This document shows, piece by piece, positions 1-6,590 of a DNA stretch of 6,622 nucleotides. Under the pieces are notes generated by a model. It ran no database searches. It saw only the letters and a program-made list of their open reading frames with translations, and was not told the origin of the DNA. The stretch spans positions 1 to 6,622 of the forward strand of contig JACREW010000268.1 of the NCBI GenBank assembly GCA_016212685.1. The letters run 5' to 3'. Both the position numbers and the translations under genes were made by a program. The DNA comes from Nitrospirota bacterium. Its GTDB lineage: Bacteria > Nitrospirota > Thermodesulfovibrionia > Thermodesulfovibrionales > Dissulfurispiraceae. The first letter of the stretch is position 1; each line of letters opens with the position of its first letter.

Positions 1-1414
1 GTTGTTTTACTTGTTGTAAATTTATTGTCTTCTCACCGAAAAGCCCCTCATAGTGACCCTCTGCCTTTTTTATTTTGGAAGCATTTGAAGAATTGCAATA
101 CTTTCTTATGTAACCGAGCCTGTCAAAGATACCTTTAAATGTCCTGAATTTATCCACAAGATTGTTTTCAAGAGTAATTGATGATCTCTTCGGCGTAATG
201 AAAAGCTTTAACAGAGATAAAATATCTCCCGGCCTGTTATTAAAAGGCGTCGCCGTAAGCAGGATAACTATTCTGCCGCGGCATATATTTTTCAGATATT
301 CATAATCCTTTGTGTCCTGATTTCTGAAGCGATGCGCTTCATCAATAATCACAACCTCAATATCTCTTGCCCTATTCACAAAATCGGCTATATTCTCCAA
401 ATCACCGATAGACCTGACTTCCCAATCATACAGGTAAAATTCCTCCGCATATTTTAACCACCCCGACTTTTTGTTCTTATCGCCTATAAGTCCGGGCGGG
501 CAGATGATAAGACCCCGCTTTTTTAGCTCCCTTGCCACGGCACAGGCAATGATTGTCTTACCCAGACCTACCACATCAGCAATAATTACGCCGTTGTTCT
601 TCTCTATAATTGCAAGCGCCTGTTTTATTGCGTCAATCTGATATTGATACGGCGTATAGCCGTTTTCTTCAATTACGTTAATCAAAGACTGCCCGACATC
701 TTTTTGTTCATAAGAGTCAATATAGGTCTTCAGGACTAAAACAAATGCCTCAAATGGAGTAATGTCTTTAACGAGGGTCTCTTTTTCAACGACTTCTATC
801 AGTCTCCTTTTAATAACATCATCTTCGGTTATCTTTACAGCCTCTTCCCATAAGGCATCGAAGCATTCCTCTGCATCTTCAAAGCCATAGTCGCCTATTT
901 CAACGTTGAACTCTTCCTGAGTCGTAATTCCGGCTTTTGTCAGATTGCTGCTTCCTGTAATAAATAAATTTTTTCTGCCGACCTGTTCTTCCTCTAATCT
1001 GAATAAATAAATCTTGGCATGATTCGGATTGTATGTCTTGCGGATTATAAGTCTGCCGTCGCTGATAAGTTTAATAAAATACCTTACCTGCTCATAAAAT
1101 TCCTGTGTGTCGAAGTCTTCCGAATTGAGTGATTTTTTAACCGATTGGAGAAATTTGTAGCATCTTTCTTCATCTGATAATTGCGTATCTTTTTCGGCAA
1201 ACTCAAGAAGTCCAAAGTTTGTTTTATCAACATTCAAGCCTACAAGCACCTTGATGTTTACATCAGGATTGTCTTTCAACCCTTCATACAGCTCTCTGAT
1301 GCCGGAGAAATAAAAGAAGCCGACCAAAAACTTCAGTTCATCGCTTTTCTGAATTAACTCTATCAGCCGTTTTTTTAAGTTCTTTGAACCTGTATTGGTG
1401 ATAAAGTTTTTCAT
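1..1414 (-). CDS. PLD-nuclease / SNF2-type helicase fusion, 3' end beyond window
   Basis: I translated this frame by hand: 471 residues are open from the ATG at 1414 to the window edge, with no frameshift. Residues about 1-200 form a single phospholipase D-like nuclease domain: H132 and K134 in NHAKIYLF, then GSSNLT at 154-159. Such single-HKD enzymes usually pair to build the active site. An SF2 helicase of SNF2 type follows: a Q-like motif TPYQYQ at 254-259, Walker A in ADVVGLGKT (279-287, K286), DEAH at 358-361 and motif III LTATP at 386-390. Motifs IV-VI must lie past position 1. The start is fixed by an in-frame TAA at 1444-1442; an AGGAAGG lies 17 bases upstream of the ATG, too far to be a good ribosome site. 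The family is known from restriction and anti-phage loci (compare DISARM, where PLD and SNF2 parts are separate proteins DrmC and DrmD). Role in DNA recognition or cleavage is inferred; the exact system cannot be named from this piece. Confidence 0.9.
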   Translation of the reverse strand, partial: MKNFITNTGSKNLKKRLIELIQKSDELKFLVGFFYFSGIRELYEGLKDNPDVNIKVLVGLNVDKTNFGLLEFAEKDTQLSDEERCYKFLQSVKKSLNSEDFDTQEFYEQVRYFIKLISDGRLIIRKTYNPNHAKIYLFRLEEEQVGRKNLFITGSSNLTKAGITTQEEFNVEIGDYGFEDAEECFDALWEEAVKITEDDVIKRRLIEVVEKETLVKDITPFEAFVLVLKTYIDSYEQKDVGQSLINVIEENGYTPYQYQIDAIKQALAIIEKNNGVIIADVVGLGKTIIACAVARELKKRGLIICPPGLIGDKNKKSGWLKYAEEFYLYDWEVRSIGDLENIADFVNRARDIEVVIIDEAHRFRNQDTKDYEYLKNICRGRIVILLTATPFNNRPGDILSLLKLFITPKRSSITLENNLVDKFRTFKGIFDRLGYIRKYCNSSNASKIKKAEGHYEGLFGEKTINLQQVKQ

Positions 1415-1441
1415 ATTTCTATTTTTTAATGCCTTCCTATT

Positions 1442-1591
1442 TTAGCTGATAAAGCAAAGATCTCCCCGCTTCTCTATACGAGCCATCGGCCAGCCAAGCT
1501 GCTGTAGTCTCTCAATAACCTTCAAATCCGCAAAGGAGTTGCACGACGCATGCCGCCCCAACTTGAAGTCACAATTTGTGATTTCAAGTTG
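1442..1591 (-). other. Open fragment of 49 codons, unrecognised, possible 3' end of a broken gene
   Basis: This frame is open from just after a TGA at 1594-1592 to a TAA at 1444-1442, in the same frame as the helicase and ending ten codons before its ATG. The last 32 residues (from about 1540) have a protein-like look, with an amphipathic helix followed by ERLQQLGWP and an end KRGDLCFIS. There is no convincing start codon, and its first part overlaps the ORF6N remnant in another frame, so only the stretch 1540-1442 is likely to come from a real gene. I do not recognise the family. It may be the tail of a gene whose front was lost when it was joined to the ORF6N piece, or chance. Confidence 0.3.
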
Positions 1592-1620
1592 TCAAATTCC
1601 ATATCATTCAACTGAAACAT
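1522..1620 (-). pseudogene. ORF6N-domain protein remnant
   Basis: From an ATG at 1620 the frame reads MFQLNDMEFDNLKSQ, then IVTSSWGGMRRATP, then LRI and a stop. The block FxNLKSQIVTSSWGGxRRxxP is the hallmark centre of the ORF6N domain, a DNA-binding module of phage antirepressors also common beside type I restriction genes. In intact members it is preceded by a segment like RFPEDF and followed by YAFTEQGVAMLS. Here an in-frame TAA lies six codons before the ATG, and the expected YAFTEQ is missing after P29 (about 1534). Both ends are therefore lost, leaving about 30 codons of a family normally well over 100 residues. The piece is almost surely non-functional as a protein. It marks past insertion or recombination next to the helicase gene. 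Recognition of the motif is from memory of the family, but the match is long and specific. Confidence 0.78.
1560..1590. repeat. 31-base near-perfect palindrome inside ORF6N remnant
   Basis: The left arm AACTTGAAGTCACAA (1560-1574) and right arm TTGTGATTTCAAGTT (1576-1590) are inverted copies around a single centre base at 1575. Fourteen of the 15 pairs match; the exception is 1568/1582. On the minus strand the palindrome covers exactly codons 11-20 of the ORF6N remnant (N to S in NLKSQIVTSS) plus one base of the next codon. It could be a protein-binding or recombination site, or a by-product of the conserved coding sequence. Confidence 0.85.
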
Positions 1621-1623
1621 AGG

Positions 1624-1638
1624 TAAGCTCAAAGCTTA
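1624..1638. repeat. Small inverted repeat, perfect 6-base arms
   Basis: TAAGCT, loop CAA, AGCTTA. The stem can be lengthened with outer AACAT / ATGTT (1616-1620 and 1638-1642) if a four-base bulge is allowed on one side. There is no T-run after it on either strand, so it is not a standard terminator. It sits at the broken front edge of the ORF6N remnant and has no assigned role. Confidence 0.35.
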
Positions 1639-1661
1639 TGTTATATGTAAGCATTGCCCTA

Positions 1662-1667
1662 ATTATA
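1662..1667 (-). promoter_or_regulatory. Candidate -10 box for leftward transcription
   Basis: The minus strand reads TATAAT, a perfect sigma-70 -10 hexamer, in an AT-rich stretch just after the response regulator gene. No good -35 is present at 16-18 bases upstream (that stretch is CCCCCTTTT-like), and there is no TG extension. If real, transcription would begin near 1655 and give the helicase a leader of about 240 bases that contains the gene remnants. It is the only plausible promoter box I see between the regulator and the helicase. Confidence 0.28.
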
Positions 1668-1706
1668 GATTATTTTTCAGGAAAAGGGGGAGCCAAAAAA
1701 GAATAT

Positions 1707-3059
1707 TCAGCCCTGCGCATCCATGAGATCTTCCTGCTTGAGTATCCTCCAGAGGCTCGTTCTCGATATGCCGAGGACCTCGGCAGCCTTTGATTTATTG
1801 CCGCCGAGGGTCTCCACTACTTTTTCCGCGTATTCCCTGCTGATCTCGTCCATGCTCTTTATTTTTCCCGGCTCGATGGTTTCTATCTGAAACATGGCAA
1901 TGCTTTGAGGAAGGCTATCGGGAGTAATAATCGGGCTTTTTTCAAGTATTATAGCCCTCTCGATAATATTTTCAAGCTCCCTTACATTGCCCGGAAAGCT
2001 GTAATGCATGAGGATATCCATGGCCTCCCTCGAAATGCCTTTTATCTTTTTGTTGGACCTGTGGAGATGTTTCCGGAGAAAATAGCCGCTCAGCGGTTCT
2101 ATATCGTCTCTGCGGTCTCTCAGCGGAGGAATGAATATCTCCATGACATTCAGCCTGTAGTAAAGGTCTTCCCTGAACTTTCCTTCGGTTATGGCGCTCC
2201 TTACATTGCGGTTGGTTGCGGCGACAAACCTTACATCAACCTTGATCGGCCTCGTTCCTCCGACCCTGAAAAACTCCCCCTCCTCTATTACCTTGAGCAG
2301 TTTTGCCTGAAGGTTTGTAGCCATTTCCGCTATTTCATCCAGAAAGAGCGTGCCTTTATCGGCAATCTCCATAAGCCCCTGTTTTGTCCTGACAGCTCCA
2401 GTGAATGCGCCTCTCTCATGGCCGAACAACTCGCTTGCGAGGAGTTCCTCCGTGAGAGTAGAGCAGTTGATGGAAAGGAACGGCATGTTCTGCCTTTTGC
2501 TTGTAAAATGGATTATTTTTGCCAGAAGGCTTTTCCCTACGCCGCTTTCTCCGGTAAGAAGCACGTTGCAGTCGGAATCTTTTATGCTTTCGATAATGTC
2601 CAGTATCTTTCTCATGCTTTCGCTTTTTGCGATAATGGAGACCTTTTTGTTCATGCCGAAAAATGCCTTCAGCGCAACATTCTCTTTTCTTAAGACCTTA
2701 CGCTCATGTATGTTTTTAACCTTAATAATGAGTTCATCGAGATCGAACGGTTTTGTTATATATTCGTAAGCGCCCTTTTTCATCGCCTCCACTGCCGAGC
2801 CGATGCTGCCGAATCCGGTGATTATAAGCACCTCTATCTCTTGGTCTGCTTCCTTTGCCTTTTCGAGCAGTTCTATTCCGTTCATTTCCGGCATTTTTAT
2901 ATCCGTCAGGAGCACGTCGTAATGCTCCTTAGACATGGCGTCCAGCGCCTCGCGGCCGTTCCTCGTGCCCAGCACATCGTAACCTTCCTTCTTGAGGGTA
3001 TTTACAAGATGTTTCAGCGTTATCTCTTCATCCTCTGCGACTAAAATCTTAAAATTCAC
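1707..3059 (-). CDS. Sigma-54-dependent NtrC-family response regulator
   Basis: This 450-residue cytoplasmic protein is full length for the NtrC/AtoC/ZraR type. The receiver domain (1-120) has the acidic pair E9-D10, phosphoacceptor D53, T81 and K103. The sigma-54 AAA+ domain (about 140-370) has Walker A GESGVGKS at 170-177, the sigma-54 contact loop GAFTGA at 217-222, Walker B GTLFLDE at 236-242 and FREDLYYRL at 295-303. A Fis-type helix-turn-helix ends the protein (about 421-442). All catalytic motifs are intact, so it should be an active enhancer-binding activator. The start is GTG (3059-3057), inside the end of the histidine kinase gene with an 11-base overlap and an AAGGAG four bases upstream. 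Overlap and order make the kinase its cognate partner. Its target promoters are not visible in the window. The general type is certain, but no specific gene name can be given. Confidence 0.97.
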   Translation of the reverse strand: MNFKILVAEDEEITLKHLVNTLKKEGYDVLGTRNGREALDAMSKEHYDVLLTDIKMPEMNGIELLEKAKEADQEIEVLIITGFGSIGSAVEAMKKGAYEYITKPFDLDELIIKVKNIHERKVLRKENVALKAFFGMNKKVSIIAKSESMRKILDIIESIKDSDCNVLLTGESGVGKSLLAKIIHFTSKRQNMPFLSINCSTLTEELLASELFGHERGAFTGAVRTKQGLMEIADKGTLFLDEIAEMATNLQAKLLKVIEEGEFFRVGGTRPIKVDVRFVAATNRNVRSAITEGKFREDLYYRLNVMEIFIPPLRDRRDDIEPLSGYFLRKHLHRSNKKIKGISREAMDILMHYSFPGNVRELENIIERAIILEKSPIITPDSLPQSIAMFQIETIEPGKIKSMDEISREYAEKVVETLGGNKSKAAEVLGISRTSLWRILKQEDLMDAQG

Positions 3060-4620
3060 GGCTCTCCTTCATCAACGGCAATGTAATGGTAAATGTTGTC
3101 CCTCTGCCCTCTTCGCTTTGCGCGTTTATCTCGCCGCCATGCTTTTTTATTATATTAAAAACAATGGCCAATCCAAGTCCCGTACCCTTGTCCTTCGTAG
3201 TATAAAAAGGCTCGAATATCTTTTCCACGGCATCCGGAGGCATTCCTTTGCCTGTGTCCGATATTTTTATCTTTATGGCGTCTTTATTCCTTTCTATCTT
3301 AACGATCAGATCACCTTTGCCGTTCATGGCATCGACGGCATTGTTAAAGAGGTTTATAAATACCCTTTCCATCTGCTCATGGTCTGCGAATATTTTTATC
3401 TCCTCGAAATCTTTACGGATAACAAAATTTATCATTTCGGTATTGACGATAGCGCTCGTTAATTTGTATGCGCCCATTATAATTTCGTTAAGTTCCACCT
3501 CTCTCATCTGCGGTTCCCTGCCTCTTGCAAACTCAAGGAGGTCTCCTACGATTCCTTTTACCCTTAATGTCTGGCCGAGTATGTCATTAACGGTCTCCCT
3601 TGCAGTAAGCGAACAACTGTCCCCCGCCTCCTTCATAAGCACCTGCGCCGATATGTAGATATTATTCAGCGGATTGTTAAGCTCATGGGCAACACCCGAT
3701 GCGAGGGTTCCGAGAGCGGCCAATTTCCTTGACTGGAGAAGTTCTTTATTCTTTCTTTCAAGCTCTTCTTCCCTCTCGGACAACTGGTTTTCCATATCGT
3801 TAAATTCTCTGATGAGGACTCCGACCTCGTCTTTATGGGACGAAACGGGGATGTGAGAGTAATCCCCTTTCCCGGTTTTTTCCACAAGGTCTATAAGCAG
3901 CTTCAATCTATTCACGACATTATTGCTTATAACAAAGAGCATTCCGATCCCTACAATGAGAAATAACGGGAAAAATATAAGAATCGCAATCTGAGACATG
4001 TGAATAACGCCCTCAACATTTTCCCTCGCGGTCTTATCCAATTCTTTGGAAATATTGATTATGTCTTCTCCTTCTTTTCTTAAAATCTGCATGTCCGAAT
4101 AAAGCTCCTTTAATCCGATAATGAGCCTGTGCTGCTGAGGCAATAAAAACACCTTCTCTAAAAATTCAGCCGCCTGATCGGGACTCTCCATGAAGGTCAA
4201 TTCTATGAGAGGAAAAAATTTATTGTATCTCGCATAAGAGCCCTTCGCCCTTTGGAATTCATCCGTCATATCTTTTACGGACAACTCTATTTTATTAAAT
4301 CTCGCGCCGTATTCATTTATGCGGTTCTTAAGGTGAGCCAATTTCCCGGCCTTGTCATTACCGTCGAGAACTGTGTTCAGTTCCCGTAAATATTTATGAA
4401 TAGCCTCCGATTCCTCGGCAGCCTTCGGCATCCCGTAGAGGAAAAAGTTTTTCTCATGCCTTCTCAACTGAAGCGACTTGCTTCTTATGGTATCGGCAAG
4501 TTCGAGATTCCTTATCTCTTTTTTGATCTCTATAAAATTGATATATTCGAATGTTGCGAGTATGGCGATGATAAAGGCGCTGATTAAAAAACCGAGGGCT
4601 ATTTTTTTCTTGAGTGACAT
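3049..4620 (-). CDS. Membrane sensor histidine kinase (HAMP-HisKA-HATPase)
   Basis: A 523-residue inner-membrane kinase. Transmembrane helix 1 spans about 8-29, an extracytoplasmic helical sensor region about 30-208, helix 2 about 209-232, HAMP about 233-285, then a charged coiled coil (276-300). HisKA has the phospho-histidine H312 in AHELNNP, and the ATPase domain has N box NLFNNAVDAM (423-432), G1 DTGKGMP (455-461), F box FEPFYTTK (469-476) and G2 GTGLGLA (479-485). All motifs are intact. The sensor region is all-helical, with LRRHEKNFFLYG after the first helix, resembling the four-helix-bundle or HBM-type sensors of kinases and chemoreceptors; its ligand is unknown, and no heme or cysteine motif is seen. 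The in-frame TAG of the preceding gene is three codons upstream, so ATG 4620 is the first possible start. The overlap with the regulator gene marks a cognate pair. Confidence 0.96.
   Translation of the reverse strand: MSLKKKIALGFLISAFIIAILATFEYINFIEIKKEIRNLELADTIRSKSLQLRRHEKNFFLYGMPKAAEESEAIHKYLRELNTVLDGNDKAGKLAHLKNRINEYGARFNKIELSVKDMTDEFQRAKGSYARYNKFFPLIELTFMESPDQAAEFLEKVFLLPQQHRLIIGLKELYSDMQILRKEGEDIINISKELDKTARENVEGVIHMSQIAILIFFPLFLIVGIGMLFVISNNVVNRLKLLIDLVEKTGKGDYSHIPVSSHKDEVGVLIREFNDMENQLSEREEELERKNKELLQSRKLAALGTLASGVAHELNNPLNNIYISAQVLMKEAGDSCSLTARETVNDILGQTLRVKGIVGDLLEFARGREPQMREVELNEIIMGAYKLTSAIVNTEMINFVIRKDFEEIKIFADHEQMERVFINLFNNAVDAMNGKGDLIVKIERNKDAIKIKISDTGKGMPPDAVEKIFEPFYTTKDKGTGLGLAIVFNIIKKHGGEINAQSEEGRGTTFTITLPLMKESREF
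3064..3069 (-). promoter_or_regulatory. Ribosome binding site of the response regulator, within kinase CDS
   Basis: AAGGAG on the minus strand, four bases before the GTG at 3059. It lies inside the last codons of the kinase gene (those for K-E-S). It supports the GTG start and translational coupling of the two proteins. Confidence 0.7.
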
Positions 4621-4627
4621 TCCTCCC
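4621..4627 (-). promoter_or_regulatory. Shine-Dalgarno sequence directly abutting the kinase ATG
   Basis: The minus strand reads GGGAGGA immediately before the ATG, beginning in the last base of the TAG stop of the stress-protein gene. The GGAGG core is only one base from the start codon, much shorter than usual, yet no other start is available nearby. Re-initiation by ribosomes ending the upstream gene is the likely mode. Confidence 0.55.
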
Positions 4628-5463
4628 TACGACTTGACTACAAGCACAGGACATGAAGCGTAACCGATTACCTTTTCCGTTACGCTTCCCATAAGCAGCC
4701 TCCTCAATCCTGTCCGTCCGTGAGAGCCCATCACGATAGCGTTCACACCCAGATCTTCCGCGATATCCAGTATCATCCTGTACGTCTCGCCCTCCCTTAC
4801 GAGGGTCTCTGTCTTTATGCCTGCGGCTTCGGCCTGTTTTTTTACATCATCCACATATGCCTTTGCCTTATTGACCAAATCCTCGACGGCATCGGGGGCT
4901 TCCCCGTAGAATTCCGCGGGCACATCGACTATGGAGAGGACTTTGAGTTCACCTCCATACGCCGCTGCGAAATCTATGGCCATCTCTGTCGCAGCCTTGC
5001 TGTATTTCGAACCGTCGGTGGTTATAAGGATTTTATTCCAGCCTATCGACGCGTCCCTCGACACAATCAGCACATCCCTCCGGCTGTGCCCGATGACACG
5101 GGCCGTAACGCTTCCCATGAGAGCCCTTTCAAGCCGTGTCATGCCCCGTCTTCCCATGATAATAAGTTCGGCGTTTTCTTCCTCGGAGAGATCTATAATC
5201 CTTTCGTAAGGCTCCCCTTCTTCGCAAACGGTCTTTATCAAAGCGCCTTCGGACTTGGCTATTCTCTTTGCCTCTTCAAGCGCCTGCTCGCAGGGCTTTC
5301 TTATGGAATCCATGACATGGCCGAGGGCGACCGTATCGAGATCGCCCTCATAAGACGGAACAACGCAGACAACAGTAATCCAGCTCTTCTCGTTTGAGGC
5401 GAGCTTAAATGACTGTCTTAAGGCATGAAAGCCGGACTCCGAGCCGTCTATTGCTACCAGCAT
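4627..5463 (-). CDS. Tandem universal stress protein (two UspA domains)
   Basis: Two UspA domains in one chain, 278 residues from the chosen start. Domain 1 begins MLVAIDGSESG and has the ATP-binding pattern G-x2-G-x9-GS in GRRGMTRLERALMGS; domain 2 begins about residue 143 (KILITTDGS) and has the same pattern in GSHGRTGLRRLLMGS, ending CPVLVV. Both sites are complete, so both halves should bind ATP, as expected for the ATP-binding Usp class. The frame extends to an ATG at 5496, but that ATG has no ribosome site, and the extra 11 residues precede the normal first strand. The ATG at 5463 has AGGAAGG nine bases upstream and begins exactly at the domain, so I prefer it. The gene is 36 bases after the permease and 6 bases before the kinase, in one apparent operon. 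It is a cytoplasmic stress or signalling protein of unknown exact partner. Confidence 0.95.
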   Translation of the reverse strand: MLVAIDGSESGFHALRQSFKLASNEKSWITVVCVVPSYEGDLDTVALGHVMDSIRKPCEQALEEAKRIAKSEGALIKTVCEEGEPYERIIDLSEEENAELIIMGRRGMTRLERALMGSVTARVIGHSRRDVLIVSRDASIGWNKILITTDGSKYSKAATEMAIDFAAAYGGELKVLSIVDVPAEFYGEAPDAVEDLVNKAKAYVDDVKKQAEAAGIKTETLVREGETYRMILDIAEDLGVNAIVMGSHGRTGLRRLLMGSVTEKVIGYASCPVLVVKS

Positions 5464-5472
5464 TTTCCCATA

Positions 5473-5479
5473 CCTTCCT
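5473..5479 (-). promoter_or_regulatory. Ribosome binding site that decides the Usp start
   Basis: AGGAAGG on the minus strand, nine bases before the ATG at 5463. The alternative upstream ATG at 5496 is preceded only by an AT-rich stretch with no purine box. Confidence 0.65.
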
Positions 5480-5499
5480 ATCCGTACTTGGCCCATTAT

Positions 5500-6588
5500 T
5501 TAAATTTTACTATGACTTACAGCTTTCCGCGCGGATAATCTTTCTGCCTGTCGTCCCTGCCACATTGCCTTAAGGACTATAAATGCTCCCATAGCCAGTG
5601 CGAATATCATTATGGCAAAGCTCGTGCTCTTCAAAGCCTTTACCGCAGTATCTCCAAGCTCGACTATGAGGCCGAGCTGTGACATGTATACCGGCACCAT
5701 CAATGCGCGGCTGAAGAGGACTGTTACCATAATAACGCCCATAACCATCTTTATCATAAAAGGCTTCACATAAGTAGTTCCAATCGCGCCGAGCTGAATG
5801 CCGAAAAGGGAGCCGGCAAGAATTATCATTGCAAGCCTTATATCCACAAGCCCGCTCATGGCGTATTTGAAAGAACCGCCGAGACCCATAACAAAGGCTA
5901 TTACCAGCTCTGTTGCAGATGACATAAGGCTCGGCGCGCCGAGCACATAGATCATTGCGGGCACACCGATAAATCCGCCTACAGCTATGGTTGCCGCCAG
6001 CATGCCTGTTGCAAAGCCGAGGGGAATGGTGAACAGTACGGAAACCCTTGCGTTAATGCTCTTGAAATACATCATTGTGCCCGGGATATTGATGGACTGA
6101 ACCCATTTCGCAAGCTTTGTGACTTTTTCTTCGGCGTCTGTTGTCCCCGACTTATAGGTCTCCCATGCGTCCCTCAGCACAAAAGTCCCGACAATTCCGA
6201 GTATAACTACAAAGGCAACGCTCACATACAGGTTGGAACCCGCGTCACCGAATGCCTTTTTAATATTCTCCTGAATGTGCGCCCCGTAAAGTACGCCTGC
6301 TTCCGCGGATATTCCGAGAATAATTCCCAGCTTTACATCCACCTGTCCGTACTTCGCGCGTTTGATGGAGCCGACCAGCGCCTTTGGAAACTTATGGCAC
6401 ATATTACTCGCAACTGCAACAAGCCCCGGAACGCCCAGGCTCATCATTCCCGGCGTAAGCACGAATGCGCCTCCGGAGCCTATGAACCCGCTTACGAGAC
6501 CTCCTACAAATCCTACCAGAAAAAGATAGGTCATATTCATCCAGTTAAGGTCTATGAAATTCGATACTTGAGACACGACATCCTGCAT
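5500..6588 (-). CDS. TauE/SafE-family membrane permease (putative sulfite/sulfonate exporter)
   Basis: A 362-residue polytopic inner-membrane protein with about eight to nine hydrophobic segments. It carries the two inverted-type repeats of the family: GFVGGLVSGFIGSGGAFVLTP (about 26-46, glycine-rich with a following proline) and GFATGMLAATIAVGGFIGVP (191-210). A longer soluble loop of about 40 residues (140-180, charged, with KSINARV) separates the halves, and the C-terminus is basic (about 343-362). It is longer than the common 250-270 residue members. Characterised relatives export sulfite or sulfoacetate; the substrate here is not shown by the sequence, so TauE/SafE is a family name only. 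The start ATG at 6588 has a strong AAGGAGGT nine bases upstream. It sits just ahead of the stress protein and the two-component pair, so it may be a target or signal source of that system. Confidence 0.93.
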   Translation of the reverse strand: MQDVVSQVSNFIDLNWMNMTYLFLVGFVGGLVSGFIGSGGAFVLTPGMMSLGVPGLVAVASNMCHKFPKALVGSIKRAKYGQVDVKLGIILGISAEAGVLYGAHIQENIKKAFGDAGSNLYVSVAFVVILGIVGTFVLRDAWETYKSGTTDAEEKVTKLAKWVQSINIPGTMMYFKSINARVSVLFTIPLGFATGMLAATIAVGGFIGVPAMIYVLGAPSLMSSATELVIAFVMGLGGSFKYAMSGLVDIRLAMIILAGSLFGIQLGAIGTTYVKPFMIKMVMGVIMVTVLFSRALMVPVYMSQLGLIVELGDTAVKALKSTSFAIMIFALAMGAFIVLKAMWQGRQAERLSARKAVSHSKI

Positions 6589-6590
6589 AC

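Noticed and set aside
1482..1497. Sigma-54-like GG-N10-GC on the minus strand (TTGGCTGGCCGATGGC) ahead of the helicase gene
   Set aside because: The GG and GC spacing is right, but the bases around them (TGGCTG and TGGC instead of TGGCAC and TTGC) are weak, and the stretch lies in an open fragment where it can arise by chance.
1671..1710. Possible terminator after the response regulator (short palindrome GAATATTC followed by six T on the minus strand)
   Set aside because: The stem is only four AT-rich pairs with no loop, so it cannot act as a standard rho-independent terminator.
1905..2693. Long plus-strand open frame of 262 codons
   Set aside because: It lies wholly antisense to the response regulator, has no family features, and the regulator's motifs are intact on the other strand.
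4720..5397. Plus-strand open frame of 225 codons
   Set aside because: It mirrors the tandem stress-protein gene and shows no recognisable protein features.
5464..5496. Eleven-residue N-terminal extension of the stress protein from the ATG at 5496
   Set aside because: There is no ribosome site before it, the inner ATG has a good one, and the UspA fold starts at the inner methionine.
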